Positions 40,951-50,786 of a stretch of DNA of 64,000 bases are shown piece after piece. The notes under the pieces were generated by a model. That model was not told the DNA's origin. It made no database searches and saw nothing but the letters and a program-made list of their open reading frames with translations. Position numbers and translations under genes: made by a program. The number at the start of each line of letters is the position of its first letter. The first letter of the stretch is position 1. Source of the stretch: Candidatus Heimdallarchaeota archaeon (lineage in GTDB: Archaea > Asgardarchaeota > Heimdallarchaeia > Heimdallarchaeales > Heimdallarchaeaceae); assembly GCA_021399345.1 (NCBI GenBank), contig JAAFKI010000094.1:1-64000 (forward strand), given 5' to 3'.

Positions 40951-42663
40951 CTATTTCTTAATGACTTCTTGTTTAATGTCAGGCCCTCTAGTAGTAACTC
41001 TAGAAGTAGTATCAGTTTGTCGTAAATCTTTTCGTGAGACTTTTCCAACAGCAGTTCTTGGTAAATCTTCCTTGTACTCAATAATTGTTGGTATTTTGTA
41101 AGGAGCTAATTTATCTTTGCTGTAAGCTTTGATTTCATCACGAGATAATTCTTTAGATCCTGGTTCAGCAACTAGAAAAGCTTTAACTTTCTCAGTATTT
41201 CCATCTTTGACTTGAACGACTCCAGCCATATTGATATCGGGATGTGCATAAAGAACTTCTTCAACATCACTAGGCCAAACTTTGTAACCAGACACGATAA
41301 TCATATCTTTTGCTCTGTCTACAACTGAGAAGAAACCTTCTTCATCCATAGTAACAATGTCACCAGTTCTTAACCAACCCTTAACTAGAACTGCATCTGA
41401 AGCTTCTTTGTTATTCCAGTATCCTTTCATGACACTAGGACCACGAATCCAAAGTTCTCCTTCCTTACCATGGTCACTGATTTCTTCTTGGGTATCAAGA
41501 TCAACAACCATTGCTAAAGTGTTAGGAATTGGAATACCAATAGCATTAAGCTTACGTAATTCCTTATTTCCAGGATTGACATGAGTTACCGGAGAACTTT
41601 CACTAAGTCCATATCCTTCAATTAATAATCCTTTACTAACTTCTTCAAACTTCTCGCAAGTTGATTTTGGCAGACCTTCACCACCAGAAATACACATGTA
41701 AAGGGATGAAAGGTCATATTTGGCTATATTAGGATGTTCAGCTATTTTTTGATAGAGAATAGGGACAGCAAACATGAAATGAATCTTGTGTTTGGATACG
41801 CTCTGCATAACTTCCTCAAGTTGCCTTGGATCGGGAATGAGATAAAGTAATCCTCCAACGGCTATGGTCCAGAGAAAAGAGGTCGAAAATCCAAAAATAT
41901 GGGACATGGGAAGACAACCAGATATTCGATACTGACCTTCAGGGCGAGAAGGTAACCATATGTCCCAATAAGGTAAAATAGTAGCTTGAGCCATAAGATT
42001 GTAATTTGTGAGCATGGCGCCCTTCATGATTCCAGTAGTACCTCCTGTATACTGGAGCAAAGCTACATCTTCTTTTACATCGATTTTTGTTTCTATTCTC
42101 TTATTTTCTCCTTTCTTAAGAAGATCTTTGTAAACCAGTTCATCTTTTACTTTAGGATTTTTCCTTGCAATTACATTCTTATACAGAAAAGCTGTAATTC
42201 CTGGTAGCTCATCTCCTACCGAAGATACTATGACGTGCTCAAGTTTGGTATCATCTTGTACTTCTCTTATTTTGTCTAGAAAAAGGTCAAGTGTAACTAT
42301 AACTTTTGCTTCACTATCTTGTAGTTGATATCTTATTTCCTTTGGAGTATACAAGGAGCTTATCGCTGTAAATATTGCTCCTAATGTATTTGTTGCGAAA
42401 AATGTCACAATATATTGTGGGCAATTTGGCATCAAACAAGCTACTCTGTCTCCTTTTTTAACTCCTAAATCCTTAAGAGAATTTGCGAACCTATTCACTT
42501 CTTCTTCCATCTCTGAATATTTCTTATATTTTCCCTTAAATTCTGTTAAATCTCTATTAGGAAACTCTTCAGCTGTTTTCCAAAACATTTCTACTACGCT
42601 GGTTAGTGGTACTTCTATCTGATCAGGAATACCTTCACAATAGCTCCATATCTTTTCTGGCAT
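40951..42663 (-). CDS. AMP-forming acyl-CoA synthetase (long-chain fatty acid-CoA ligase-like)
   Basis: LLQYTGGTTGIMKGAMLTNYN, EGYGLSESSPVTHVNP, GWLRTGDIVTMDEEGFFSVVDRAKDMIIVSGYKVWPSDVEEVL, LPRTAVGKVSRKDLR. Confidence 0.93.
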   Translation of the reverse strand: MPEKIWSYCEGIPDQIEVPLTSVVEMFWKTAEEFPNRDLTEFKGKYKKYSEMEEEVNRFANSLKDLGVKKGDRVACLMPNCPQYIVTFFATNTLGAIFTAISSLYTPKEIRYQLQDSEAKVIVTLDLFLDKIREVQDDTKLEHVIVSSVGDELPGITAFLYKNVIARKNPKVKDELVYKDLLKKGENKRIETKIDVKEDVALLQYTGGTTGIMKGAMLTNYNLMAQATILPYWDIWLPSRPEGQYRISGCLPMSHIFGFSTSFLWTIAVGGLLYLIPDPRQLEEVMQSVSKHKIHFMFAVPILYQKIAEHPNIAKYDLSSLYMCISGGEGLPKSTCEKFEEVSKGLLIEGYGLSESSPVTHVNPGNKELRKLNAIGIPIPNTLAMVVDLDTQEEISDHGKEGELWIRGPSVMKGYWNNKEASDAVLVKGWLRTGDIVTMDEEGFFSVVDRAKDMIIVSGYKVWPSDVEEVLYAHPDINMAGVVQVKDGNTEKVKAFLVAEPGSKELSRDEIKAYSKDKLAPYKIPTIIEYKEDLPRTAVGKVSRKDLRQTDTTSRVTTRGPDIKQEVIKK

Positions 42664-42893
42664 ATTTCTTCACTACTTTAATTTAGTAAGCTCTGTTAAT
42701 ACTCCTTTAAAATATTTTCTATAAATCAACACTGTTCATTAAAGAAAATTGGAAAAAGCGATTGGAATTAGTCACTAAGTCTTAGTTTAGCTTCTTTACC
42801 CAATCTGGGAATATGTATCCCGAATATCCACAAAGTCTATAATTATTGCTAATATTGGCATTTGATTCCTAATTGATATCCAAACTATTGAGT

Positions 42894-43340
42894 TCACCAA
42901 AATGATTCTTTTATTTTCTTTAGAGCTGAGCTATCTTTAGCTGATTCATCCCATTTTATCATGAGCTCATCTATAATAGTCGTCATCTTTTCTTCTTCCT
43001 CAGCATTTAGTATTCCTGCTTCTGGAAGTTCTTCAAAATTAAAAGTAATCTGTGTTATCACATCTGCAATCATTGCGTTAATTGCTTCTGATTCAAATTC
43101 ATCCTTTATATCTTTTACAAGAGATACAACAAAATTGTTGGTAGCTTCTATATAGACTTCATGGGTTTGAGTTGTAAAGTAATTTGCTTCCCCTGCATCT
43201 AATTCAATCAATGCTGAACGTATTGCAGAAATTACTCCAGAAAATAAAGTAATTTTGGTTACATCATCTTCTTCTGGTATCCTTTCCTTAAAATATAGCG
43301 GAATACCCGTTCTTGAAATAATGTAAACAGCTTGAATCAT
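42894..43340 (-). CDS. Small longin/roadblock-like protein
   Basis: 148 aa starting IQAVYIISRTGIPLYFKERI...NFVVSLVKDIKDEFESEAINAMIADVITQI; profentry-like start resembling Asgard longin-domain proteins. Confidence 0.5.
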   Translation of the reverse strand: MIQAVYIISRTGIPLYFKERIPEEDDVTKITLFSGVISAIRSALIELDAGEANYFTTQTHEVYIEATNNFVVSLVKDIKDEFESEAINAMIADVITQITFNFEELPEAGILNAEEEEKMTTIIDELMIKWDESAKDSSALKKIKESFW

Positions 43341-43464
43341 TACAAATGACCTTCGTTAATATGATTTTTAAATCTGATGAGACTGACAAAAGAAAACTAT
43401 TAACTTACTTTCCGTTCTTTTTGATTTCAGAAAGATTTTTGTTTAATGAAAATACAATGAAGCT

Positions 43465-43659
43465 ATGCACATTGTAGTAAATTCAAAGCAAGAAAGAGAT
43501 ATTCTTATACAGTTATTCAACAGCTTAGAGAAGAAAGATATGAACTTTTTTTTGGATTTTGAAGATCCTTTATCTCTTCAAATTGAATCAATTTTTGATG
43601 ATCTATGTTCATGCGAGATACTAATAGACAAAGATGAAGAACCGTCCGGTATTGTCTGA
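43465..43659 (+). CDS. Small hypothetical protein
   Basis: 64 aa ORF upstream of and codirectional with the PLP-wHTH gene. Confidence 0.4.
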   Translation: MHIVVNSKQERDILIQLFNSLEKKDMNFFLDFEDPLSLQIESIFDDLCSCEILIDKDEEPSGIV

Positions 43660-43707
43660 AGAGCAAATACAATACAGTTATAATAGCTTTTTACCTATTA
43701 TTTTTAG

Positions 43708-45051
43708 ATGTGGAAAAAACCAGATAGTTGTCAAGAGTGCGGAAGTTTGCTTATAGGGGATTCATTACGTTGTCCTACTTGTGAGAAACTGCTATCTGTA
43801 ACTCCAATTCGAGGTCCATCTAAATCTGATATTTCTCTCACATCTATGTGGTCATTTAGAGATTTTCTTCCAGAATACCCAAAGCCTATTTCTTTGTATG
43901 AAGGTAACACACCACTTATTGAAGTTAAGAATATAGAGAATCTTGCAGATTTAAGTTTGAAGTTAGAATTCCGAAATCCTACTGGTTCTTTTCGAGATAG
44001 AGCTAGTTCTCTAATCATTTCAGATGTTGTTAAGAAAAAATACTCTCAAGTAATTGGTGCAAGTACAGGATCCTTTAGCATCAGTTTATCTGCTTATGCT
44101 GCAAAAGCAGGAATAAAATCTTTAAGTGTTGTTCCCCAGAATTTGGAACTATCTAAAATTGAACAATTGAAGGTCTATGGTAGTAATGTAATTGAAAAAG
44201 GTGATTCTGTAGAAGAATCTATTGCTGAAGCTGAAAGACTTAGTAAAGAAACCTCTGCTTATCTTGCAACTCCTGAAAATAATCTCTTAGCTATTGAAGG
44301 ACAGAAAACCTTAGGACTAGAAATTGTCTTGCAAAAAGAGTTATTTGATGCTTTAATTGTTCCAAGAGGTTCTGGATCTCTTATTTATTCTATCTATAGA
44401 GGATTAGAAGATGCACTTGCTTCAGGATGGATAGAAGAACTACCCAGAATCTATGCAATATCTTTAGAGAAAACAAAGAGTGCTTACATGGCTGAATCCT
44501 TAGAAATTGAGCAACCCTTTCTTTTGAAGGAAGTACAAGAAACAATTAAGTTTTCTAAAGGAAAAGAGATAGAAATTGATGCTCAACAGATGATTGAGGA
44601 AGCATTGAATCTTTCTAAAAAGGAAGGATTATTTATTGAACCAGCTTCAGCTTCTGTTTTAGCAGCTGCTGATGAGTTGATTAAAGAAGAAGAAATAAAT
44701 CCTCAACATAGTGTTGCGATTCTTTCTGGATCCGGTTTTAATGCACTTAATATATATGCTACTCAATTGAGAGATAAAAGAAAAGTTGTCTGGGGATTAT
44801 CTGAAAGTTCTACAACTAAATTCGAGATATTGAATCTTATTTCAGAAGGTAAAGCAACGTATGGAATTTCTCTATGGGAATCCTTAGGGCGAGCTAAATC
44901 TAAACAATCTATTTATCAGCATCTAAATGAACTTAAAGAGAAAGGGTTGATAGTTTTATCTGAACAAGACACCAAAATTAAGCAGTTCAAAGTAACAAAG
45001 AAAGGTTTTGAAACCTTAGAAAAAATGAGAAATCTCATAGATTTTCTTTAA
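43708..45051 (+). CDS. Threonine synthase-like PLP enzyme with N-terminal zinc ribbon and C-terminal winged HTH
   Basis: CQECGSLLIGDSLRCPTC; LYEGNTPLIEV; LEFRNPTGSFRDRASSL (PLP Lys position is Arg in this reading); C-terminus KFEILNLISEGKATYGISLWESLGRAKSKQSIYQHLNELKEKGLIVLSEQDTKIKQFKVTKKGFETL. Confidence 0.75.
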   Translation: MWKKPDSCQECGSLLIGDSLRCPTCEKLLSVTPIRGPSKSDISLTSMWSFRDFLPEYPKPISLYEGNTPLIEVKNIENLADLSLKLEFRNPTGSFRDRASSLIISDVVKKKYSQVIGASTGSFSISLSAYAAKAGIKSLSVVPQNLELSKIEQLKVYGSNVIEKGDSVEESIAEAERLSKETSAYLATPENNLLAIEGQKTLGLEIVLQKELFDALIVPRGSGSLIYSIYRGLEDALASGWIEELPRIYAISLEKTKSAYMAESLEIEQPFLLKEVQETIKFSKGKEIEIDAQQMIEEALNLSKKEGLFIEPASASVLAAADELIKEEEINPQHSVAILSGSGFNALNIYATQLRDKRKVVWGLSESSTTKFEILNLISEGKATYGISLWESLGRAKSKQSIYQHLNELKEKGLIVLSEQDTKIKQFKVTKKGFETLEKMRNLIDFL

Positions 45052-45122
45052 AAATATTCAATTTTCACTAAAAAGAAACTAAGTGTAAATTTATCAAAAA
45101 AAGTACATAAGTGGATAATGTT

Positions 45123-45437
45123 CTAATCTGAACAGCTTCCATCTTGTAATTTATCTTTAATTCTGTCTCTAATCATGTCTTGAATTTGATCACACAAATT
45201 ATCACAATCGCAATCGCCATCACCATCGCAATCACCATCACAATCCCCTAAACGATTGTTTAGTTGATATCTTTCATGGATTTGCTCATGATCAGTATCT
45301 CCCGAACTGAAGAATGAGAAATATTCGTTACCAGTGCTAACTGTCTGATTTGAGGATGCGAGTTGCATTGTAAAAATCAGAAGAACAGCTAGACTAAAGC
45401 CGATAAATAGGTTCTTTGCCTTCATAGATTTCGCCAA
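45123..45437 (-). CDS. Secreted Asp/Cys-repeat protein
   Basis: Signal peptide then NRLGDCDGDCDGDGDCDCDNLCDQIQDMIRDRIKDKLQDGSCSD. Confidence 0.6.
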   Translation of the reverse strand: MAKSMKAKNLFIGFSLAVLLIFTMQLASSNQTVSTGNEYFSFFSSGDTDHEQIHERYQLNNRLGDCDGDCDGDGDCDCDNLCDQIQDMIRDRIKDKLQDGSCSD

Positions 45438-45495
45438 GATGCTATGCTGTACGTATTTATTAATACTTAATGCTTTAGAAAACTAAAGTAATCGT

Positions 45496-45519
45496 AAAAA
45501 TCTATTATAGATTTTTTTT
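45496..45519. terminator. Hairpin AAAAATCTAT-T-ATAGATTTTT followed by T-run
   Basis: Perfect 10-bp arms ending in 8 consecutive T on the + strand, between divergent genes. Confidence 0.45.
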
Positions 45520-45553
45520 AGACTTACTGCGCACCAAAAAAGTTATAATGAGT

Positions 45554-45575
45554 TATTCAAGTTGTAACTTGAATA
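45554..45575. promoter_or_regulatory. 22-bp palindrome TATTCAAGTTGTAACTTGAATA upstream of ECF operon
   Basis: 10-bp perfect arms with 2-bp centre, ending about 10 bp before the first possible start codon. Confidence 0.55.
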
Positions 45576-45585
45576 TACGTTAGAT

Positions 45586-46398
45586 GTGATGATTATGGAG
45601 AAGGAAGCAGGATTAGGAGAAGTCTTCTTGAGAGAAGTTACTTCAATAAGAAATTTAGCATTAATTGTGACTTTTACTGGATTGGTCTTTCTTTCAACTT
45701 CGATATTCTTTATTGCAATTCCAACCTCTAGTGGATTTTTCAATATTGGTGAAGTATTTATCTATCTAGCTGCTTTAATTGGAGGACCAATAACTGGCGC
45801 TATTGCTGGAGGTGTGGGGGCTTCAATGGCCGATTTAGCACTTGGTTATGGTTTCTTTGCACCAGGAACAGCTGTTATAAAATTAGTTGAAGGATTTTTA
45901 GTAGGCTTGATTTTCCATTATGGTCGCAAATTGCCGAGTCAGATGAAAAACTTCTTCATGGGAGTTTCCAGCGGTGTATTAGTTAGTATCTCAGCTTTTT
46001 ATGTGAAAGAGGATTTTGTATTTGGCTTTTCATTTTATACTACTAAAACATTTGAAATAACTGTACCAGGTTATGTTTTTCTAATAATCTCTCTTTTCTT
46101 GAGCATATTAGTTTTGATAGTTATTACTTTTTTAAAAGAGAAAGGGGAAATGGCTCTTGCGTGTATTGTTGGTGGGGCATTTATGGTAATTGGATATTTC
46201 ATATATGAGAGATATATCTTAGGATATCCTATTGGAGCTGCTGCATCCGAAATACCATTCAACATTGCACAAGTAGTACTAAGTGCTTCACTTGTGATTC
46301 CAATTGTATCCTATCTAAGTGATCTAGGAATTTTAAGACGCTCTCTGAAGGTAGATATTGAAGAGGAAATAGTGAGTCTGGATGAAGAAGAAGACTAG
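45586..46398 (+). CDS. ECF transporter substrate-binding (S) component
   Basis: GFFNIGEVFIYLAALIGGPITGAIAGGVGASMADLALGYGFFAPGTAVIKLVEGFLVG. Confidence 0.85.
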   Translation: MMIMEKEAGLGEVFLREVTSIRNLALIVTFTGLVFLSTSIFFIAIPTSSGFFNIGEVFIYLAALIGGPITGAIAGGVGASMADLALGYGFFAPGTAVIKLVEGFLVGLIFHYGRKLPSQMKNFFMGVSSGVLVSISAFYVKEDFVFGFSFYTTKTFEITVPGYVFLIISLFLSILVLIVITFLKEKGEMALACIVGGAFMVIGYFIYERYILGYPIGAAASEIPFNIAQVVLSASLVIPIVSYLSDLGILRRSLKVDIEEEIVSLDEEED

Positions 46399-46421
46399 TA
46401 CTCAAACAACTTGGTGCAACA

Positions 46422-48059
46422 ATGCTAAAGATAGAGAATCTAAATGTAAAATATCCAACTAGTAAAGAATATGCTTTGGAAAACATCAATTTAGAAGCTT
46501 CTAGAGGAGAATTCATTGTTGTAGCAGGCCCTAGCGGGAGTGGTAAGAGCACCCTTGCTCAAGTTCTAATGACTTTAATCCCCAATTTCACTGAAGCTAG
46601 GATTTCTGGTGAAATCTCCTATAATGGAATTTCCTTTAAGGAGTTGACAAGAGATAAACTTGTTAGCTTACTAGGTTATGTTCCTCAATATCCAAGTGAT
46701 TTTACAACATCATTATTAGTTGAGGAAGAAATTGTTTTTCTGTTAGAAAATCTTGCTCTAGATTCGGAAGAAATTATATCTAGACTTAATCAAGTTTTGA
46801 CTGAACTTGAAATAAGTTCACTACAAAGAAGAGTAATTCCTGAGCTAAGTTCTGGTGAATTGCAAAGAGTTTTTTTAGCATCTGCTCTAGCCTTTGCTCC
46901 CCCTATCATTATATTAGATGAACCTATAGCAAGGATTGATCCAAAAACAGAAGTCAAACTGGTTGAACTTCTGCGAAAACTGGCTAATAATGGCCATTTA
47001 GTTATTGCATTTGAGCACCGCCTTGATTATATTGTGACAAAAGCTGATAGGTTAGTTATTTTAAAAAAGGGAGAGATAGTTAGTGATGGACATCCATCTA
47101 ATAATATTGATCTGTTAGAAGATATTGACCCACCAGAACTATCTCTGATAGATTTCAAAGATAAAGAAAAAATAATTTCTCTTGAAGATCAAGTAGATTT
47201 GAAAAGAATAATCTCAAGAATTAAAAATATGGATATCTCAAAGCTGTATAAGTTAGATAATGAAACATCTAGTGATACAACCATTTCTTTGAATCAAGTG
47301 AATTTTAGATATAACAACAAAACTAACTGGATATTGAAGGATGTAAATCTTCAATTCAAGAAAGGAGAATCTATAGGATTAATGGGGATAAATGGTTGTG
47401 GTAAATCTACTTTGATGAAGGTCATCTTGGGAATTGAAAAAACAAGAAAAGGTGAAGTCTGGATAAAAGGAAGAAAAATCAAGAATGTCAGAAAGGGAAA
47501 AAAAGATTGCATATATGTTCCTGAAAACGCAAAACTATTTCTAGTTGGACCTACGCCCATAAGAGATTTAGAAAGACAGCTTAGAAATAATGAGGAAGTT
47601 ATAGAAATTTATAACAATTTCAAAATGCAAAAGCTGATGAAAAGGAAACTCTATCATTTGAGTGAAGGAGAGAGGAGACTTTTTGCTTTGATAAATTCAT
47701 TTCACTTTCACAAAGATATTATTTTGTTGGATGAACCTACAATTGCTTTGGACAAAAAGGGTCGAAGAATTCTACTTGAACTAGTTGAAACAGCAAAAGA
47801 AAATGGAAACACTGTCATTCTTGCAACTAATGATCCTAGAATTGTAACATCTTTGGATAGATTGGTTGTTATAGAAAATGGAGATATATGTTTAGATGGG
47901 CTTCCTCGAGATGTTCTATATGAGTTGGAAAAACAAACAAATCTGATACCTAATCAAACTGTAAGATTGATTCAAAAACTGGAAAAAGAAACAGGTATCT
48001 CTCTTCCTAAAATTCTAAATCCCGAAGAATTCAATTTATTACTTAAGGAGGTTGAATAG
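46422..48059 (+). CDS. ECF transporter ATPase with two fused nucleotide-binding domains
   Basis: Walker A GPSGSGKST and GINGCGKST; LSSGELQR and LSEGERRL; IILDEPIARIDP and ILLDEPTIALD. Confidence 0.9.
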   Translation: MLKIENLNVKYPTSKEYALENINLEASRGEFIVVAGPSGSGKSTLAQVLMTLIPNFTEARISGEISYNGISFKELTRDKLVSLLGYVPQYPSDFTTSLLVEEEIVFLLENLALDSEEIISRLNQVLTELEISSLQRRVIPELSSGELQRVFLASALAFAPPIIILDEPIARIDPKTEVKLVELLRKLANNGHLVIAFEHRLDYIVTKADRLVILKKGEIVSDGHPSNNIDLLEDIDPPELSLIDFKDKEKIISLEDQVDLKRIISRIKNMDISKLYKLDNETSSDTTISLNQVNFRYNNKTNWILKDVNLQFKKGESIGLMGINGCGKSTLMKVILGIEKTRKGEVWIKGRKIKNVRKGKKDCIYVPENAKLFLVGPTPIRDLERQLRNNEEVIEIYNNFKMQKLMKRKLYHLSEGERRLFALINSFHFHKDIILLDEPTIALDKKGRRILLELVETAKENGNTVILATNDPRIVTSLDRLVVIENGDICLDGLPRDVLYELEKQTNLIPNQTVRLIQKLEKETGISLPKILNPEEFNLLLKEVE

Positions 48060-48785
48060 ATGTCCTTTATGTTAAAGAGAATCTATGATGGTTTTCTGTA
48101 CAAACCTGATAAACTTCAAATTCACCCATTAATTGGAATTATTATCATATCAATTCAATTTGGATTTCTAATTCTAAATAAAAACTGGGTGTTAGCACTT
48201 TTGTTGATATTCATAATTTTTGAAAATGTAATTTTTAGAAATATTAGAGGATCCTTAAGCATTTTATGGGCTCTTTTACCAATTATGATATTTCTAGGAG
48301 GGTTAACTTACCTCTTTGGAGGTTGGGAAATTACATATCGTGTTTTAATGCGTTTGCTTGTTGGTGGTCTAGGTTTTTCCTTTTTCTTTTCTATTATTAA
48401 TCCTTCAGACTTGACAAGAAGTCTTGAAAAATTAAAAATCCCCACCAAAATCGCATTGATTCCTTCTCTAGCTTTAATGATGATTCCTAGAATAGCTAAA
48501 GATGCTGAAGATACTTTTACAACTCTTAAAATTCGAGGTGAAATCAAAGGTTTCTTTCTGAGATGGTTACCAAGAGTATTAGCAATCTTTATTGCTTCAG
48601 TAATCTATAGATCAGAATTTCTAGCACAATCTTTATACTTCAAAGGTTTAGGAATTCAAAAGAGAACTCACTATAGAAAACTTCCATTTAGGTGGGTTGA
48701 TTTTTTTAGATTATTTATCTGGAGTAGCTTTATAGTTTGCTTTATTTTGATAGATAAATATGATTTGTTTTATTTCTTCGTTTAG
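48060..48785 (+). CDS. ecfT: ECF transporter transmembrane (T) component
   Basis: Multi-TM; ALMMIPRIAKDAEDTFTTLKIRGEIKG typical EcfT coupling region; directly follows the ATPase. Confidence 0.85.
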   Translation: MSFMLKRIYDGFLYKPDKLQIHPLIGIIIISIQFGFLILNKNWVLALLLIFIIFENVIFRNIRGSLSILWALLPIMIFLGGLTYLFGGWEITYRVLMRLLVGGLGFSFFFSIINPSDLTRSLEKLKIPTKIALIPSLALMMIPRIAKDAEDTFTTLKIRGEIKGFFLRWLPRVLAIFIASVIYRSEFLAQSLYFKGLGIQKRTHYRKLPFRWVDFFRLFIWSSFIVCFILIDKYDLFYFFV

Positions 48786-50281
48786 AATAACTTAGACAGT
48801 TTCTTCCCATGCTTTTCTTCCAATCTTTTACGAGATAAGTCATAGAAGAATATCATAACAAGTATTCCACTAATAAAACAAAATGCAGGTACTCCAACCA
48901 GGAGTATTTTAATTCCTATTTTCGCTAATCTTGTTTGAGTTTCAGCACTTGGATCATACTTTGTAGCTTTTAGTATTATGGAAATTAGATATGATTGAAA
49001 AACAAGTGATATTCTTATCGCGAATCCATAAAAACCATAGAAGACTCCTTCTCTTCTTTTTCCAGTTTCTTTTCTATCTTTATCGATAATTTCTGATATC
49101 AGAACATCCGGAACTAGAAGTAGACCAGAGATTGAAAAACCTACAAAAAACATTACTATTAACACTATCCATTGCCAGCCTTGTTTTGCAAAAATTAATG
49201 GAAACAGAGCTGTAGAGAAAATAATTCCACTGACTATATATACAAACTTTGGTCCTTTTTTTATAGATATTTTTGCCCAAATTATAAACGTCAGTAAACC
49301 TACTCCAAATGCAATTCCATTGAAATACGTTTCAAATTGTGCATCTTCCATTAATATCCATTTGTTAACATATCTAACAACTGCCATTAAGGTAAGAAAA
49401 GCAATTTGAGATAAGCTAAAGGTTACCATAAAAGCTACAAAATTTTTGTTTTTCAGAATTGTAGAGAGAGATTTTCTAAAACTAATTTTTTCATTGTTGA
49501 TTATTTTTTCTATCTCAACATTTTCTTCATCTCTTTTTCTTTTATAATCACGAATTCCATAAATAGAAAAAAGAAAACCTACTAGAGCTACGCCAACTAG
49601 AATCATAATTGGAGTTCGATAAGAATCCACATTTCCATATTCTATTAATAACGGAGGAATAACAAGAGCTACTACTGAACCAAGCATATTGAGTGTTTGT
49701 CGAACAGCAGCAGCATGATTTCTTTGTTTATCTGTTTTAAATTTTTCAGGAAAGAGGGAACTCCATGATACGAATACAATAGTGTAAAGTGTATCAAAAA
49801 TTAAGAGAAAAGATAGCATATAAACAAACAAACTAAGTTGTATTGCTTTATTCAAGAAGGGAGCAAACATCTCGAATGGAGAGTAATGCATCCAAACATC
49901 ATATACAACATCCCTCCAAAATAGTGAAAAATTGTTTTTAGTTACAACTGAAACACTTTGATAGGTTAACGTTAAGGGTTGAGGAAGAAACCAGAGTGCT
50001 ATAAAAGCAGCTAATAGTGGTACAAATCCAAAGAATATATATGGAAATCTTCTCCCCAATTTTGTGTTTGTTCTATCTGAAATAGATCCAAAGAAAGGAT
50101 CATTTAGGGCATTCCAGATTGCATAAATTGTAATAACAATTGGAATGAAAATTATGTCTAGCATCACTTCGTCGGTGTAGAAATTGTAAATATTCACATT
50201 CAGAAAATTGATTAAAATTGCAGCAGACATCGATAATGAACAATAAGAAAACATTCCTAGCAATTTCTTTTCTCGTTTCAA
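48782..50281 (-). CDS. MFS transporter, GPH (MelB-like) family
   Basis: IWNALNDPFFGSISDRTNTKLGRRFPYIFFGFVPL; 12 TM-like pattern. Confidence 0.85.
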   Translation of the reverse strand: MKREKKLLGMFSYCSLSMSAAILINFLNVNIYNFYTDEVMLDIIFIPIVITIYAIWNALNDPFFGSISDRTNTKLGRRFPYIFFGFVPLLAAFIALWFLPQPLTLTYQSVSVVTKNNFSLFWRDVVYDVWMHYSPFEMFAPFLNKAIQLSLFVYMLSFLLIFDTLYTIVFVSWSSLFPEKFKTDKQRNHAAAVRQTLNMLGSVVALVIPPLLIEYGNVDSYRTPIMILVGVALVGFLFSIYGIRDYKRKRDEENVEIEKIINNEKISFRKSLSTILKNKNFVAFMVTFSLSQIAFLTLMAVVRYVNKWILMEDAQFETYFNGIAFGVGLLTFIIWAKISIKKGPKFVYIVSGIIFSTALFPLIFAKQGWQWIVLIVMFFVGFSISGLLLVPDVLISEIIDKDRKETGKRREGVFYGFYGFAIRISLVFQSYLISIILKATKYDPSAETQTRLAKIGIKILLVGVPAFCFISGILVMIFFYDLSRKRLEEKHGKKLSKLF

Positions 50282-50327
50282 GATAATACCATGAATGCTG
50301 TTAGTCGTTTAAAAGTTTTCGAGTAGC

Positions 50328-50786
50328 TTATGTAAGAAGTTTCATCACTTCATCTACAGCTTCATGAATTTCCAATGAAGGTTCTTGCATAAATTCGACT
50401 GATTTAGCTTGAGCACCTATAAACAAGAACTCCTTTTTTTGAATTTCAATTAAATCTTTTATCTGAGGTAAAGGAATTGAATGACTTGTTAAAGGTCTTA
50501 TATACTCTGATATATCAGTTGTTACCAACACTGAACCTGGTTTAGCACCATAATTTATAGCATCAATTATCACTACAGCATCATAGATGTCCTTAACTAT
50601 AATTTCTACAAGAAAAACCGATATGTCTTCAACTTCCTCAGAAAAAACATTCGTTGGATAGAATTTAACTAATTTTTCAGCCACCATCAAACCAAATGCA
50701 TCATCTGCTCTATCCCTATTACCAAAACAAAAAAAAGCAATTTTGGAGAGTTCTATATTATGAAAAAAAGGGTGGGAAGGTGACAA
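50328..50786 (-). CDS. Hydrogenase maturation protease (HycI/HyaD family)
   Basis: IAFFCFGNRDRADDAFGLMVAEKL and VVIIDAINYGAKPGSV; immediately downstream of the hydrogenase large subunit. Confidence 0.85.
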   Translation of the reverse strand: MSPSHPFFHNIELSKIAFFCFGNRDRADDAFGLMVAEKLVKFYPTNVFSEEVEDISVFLVEIIVKDIYDAVVIIDAINYGAKPGSVLVTTDISEYIRPLTSHSIPLPQIKDLIEIQKKEFLFIGAQAKSVEFMQEPSLEIHEAVDEVMKLLT

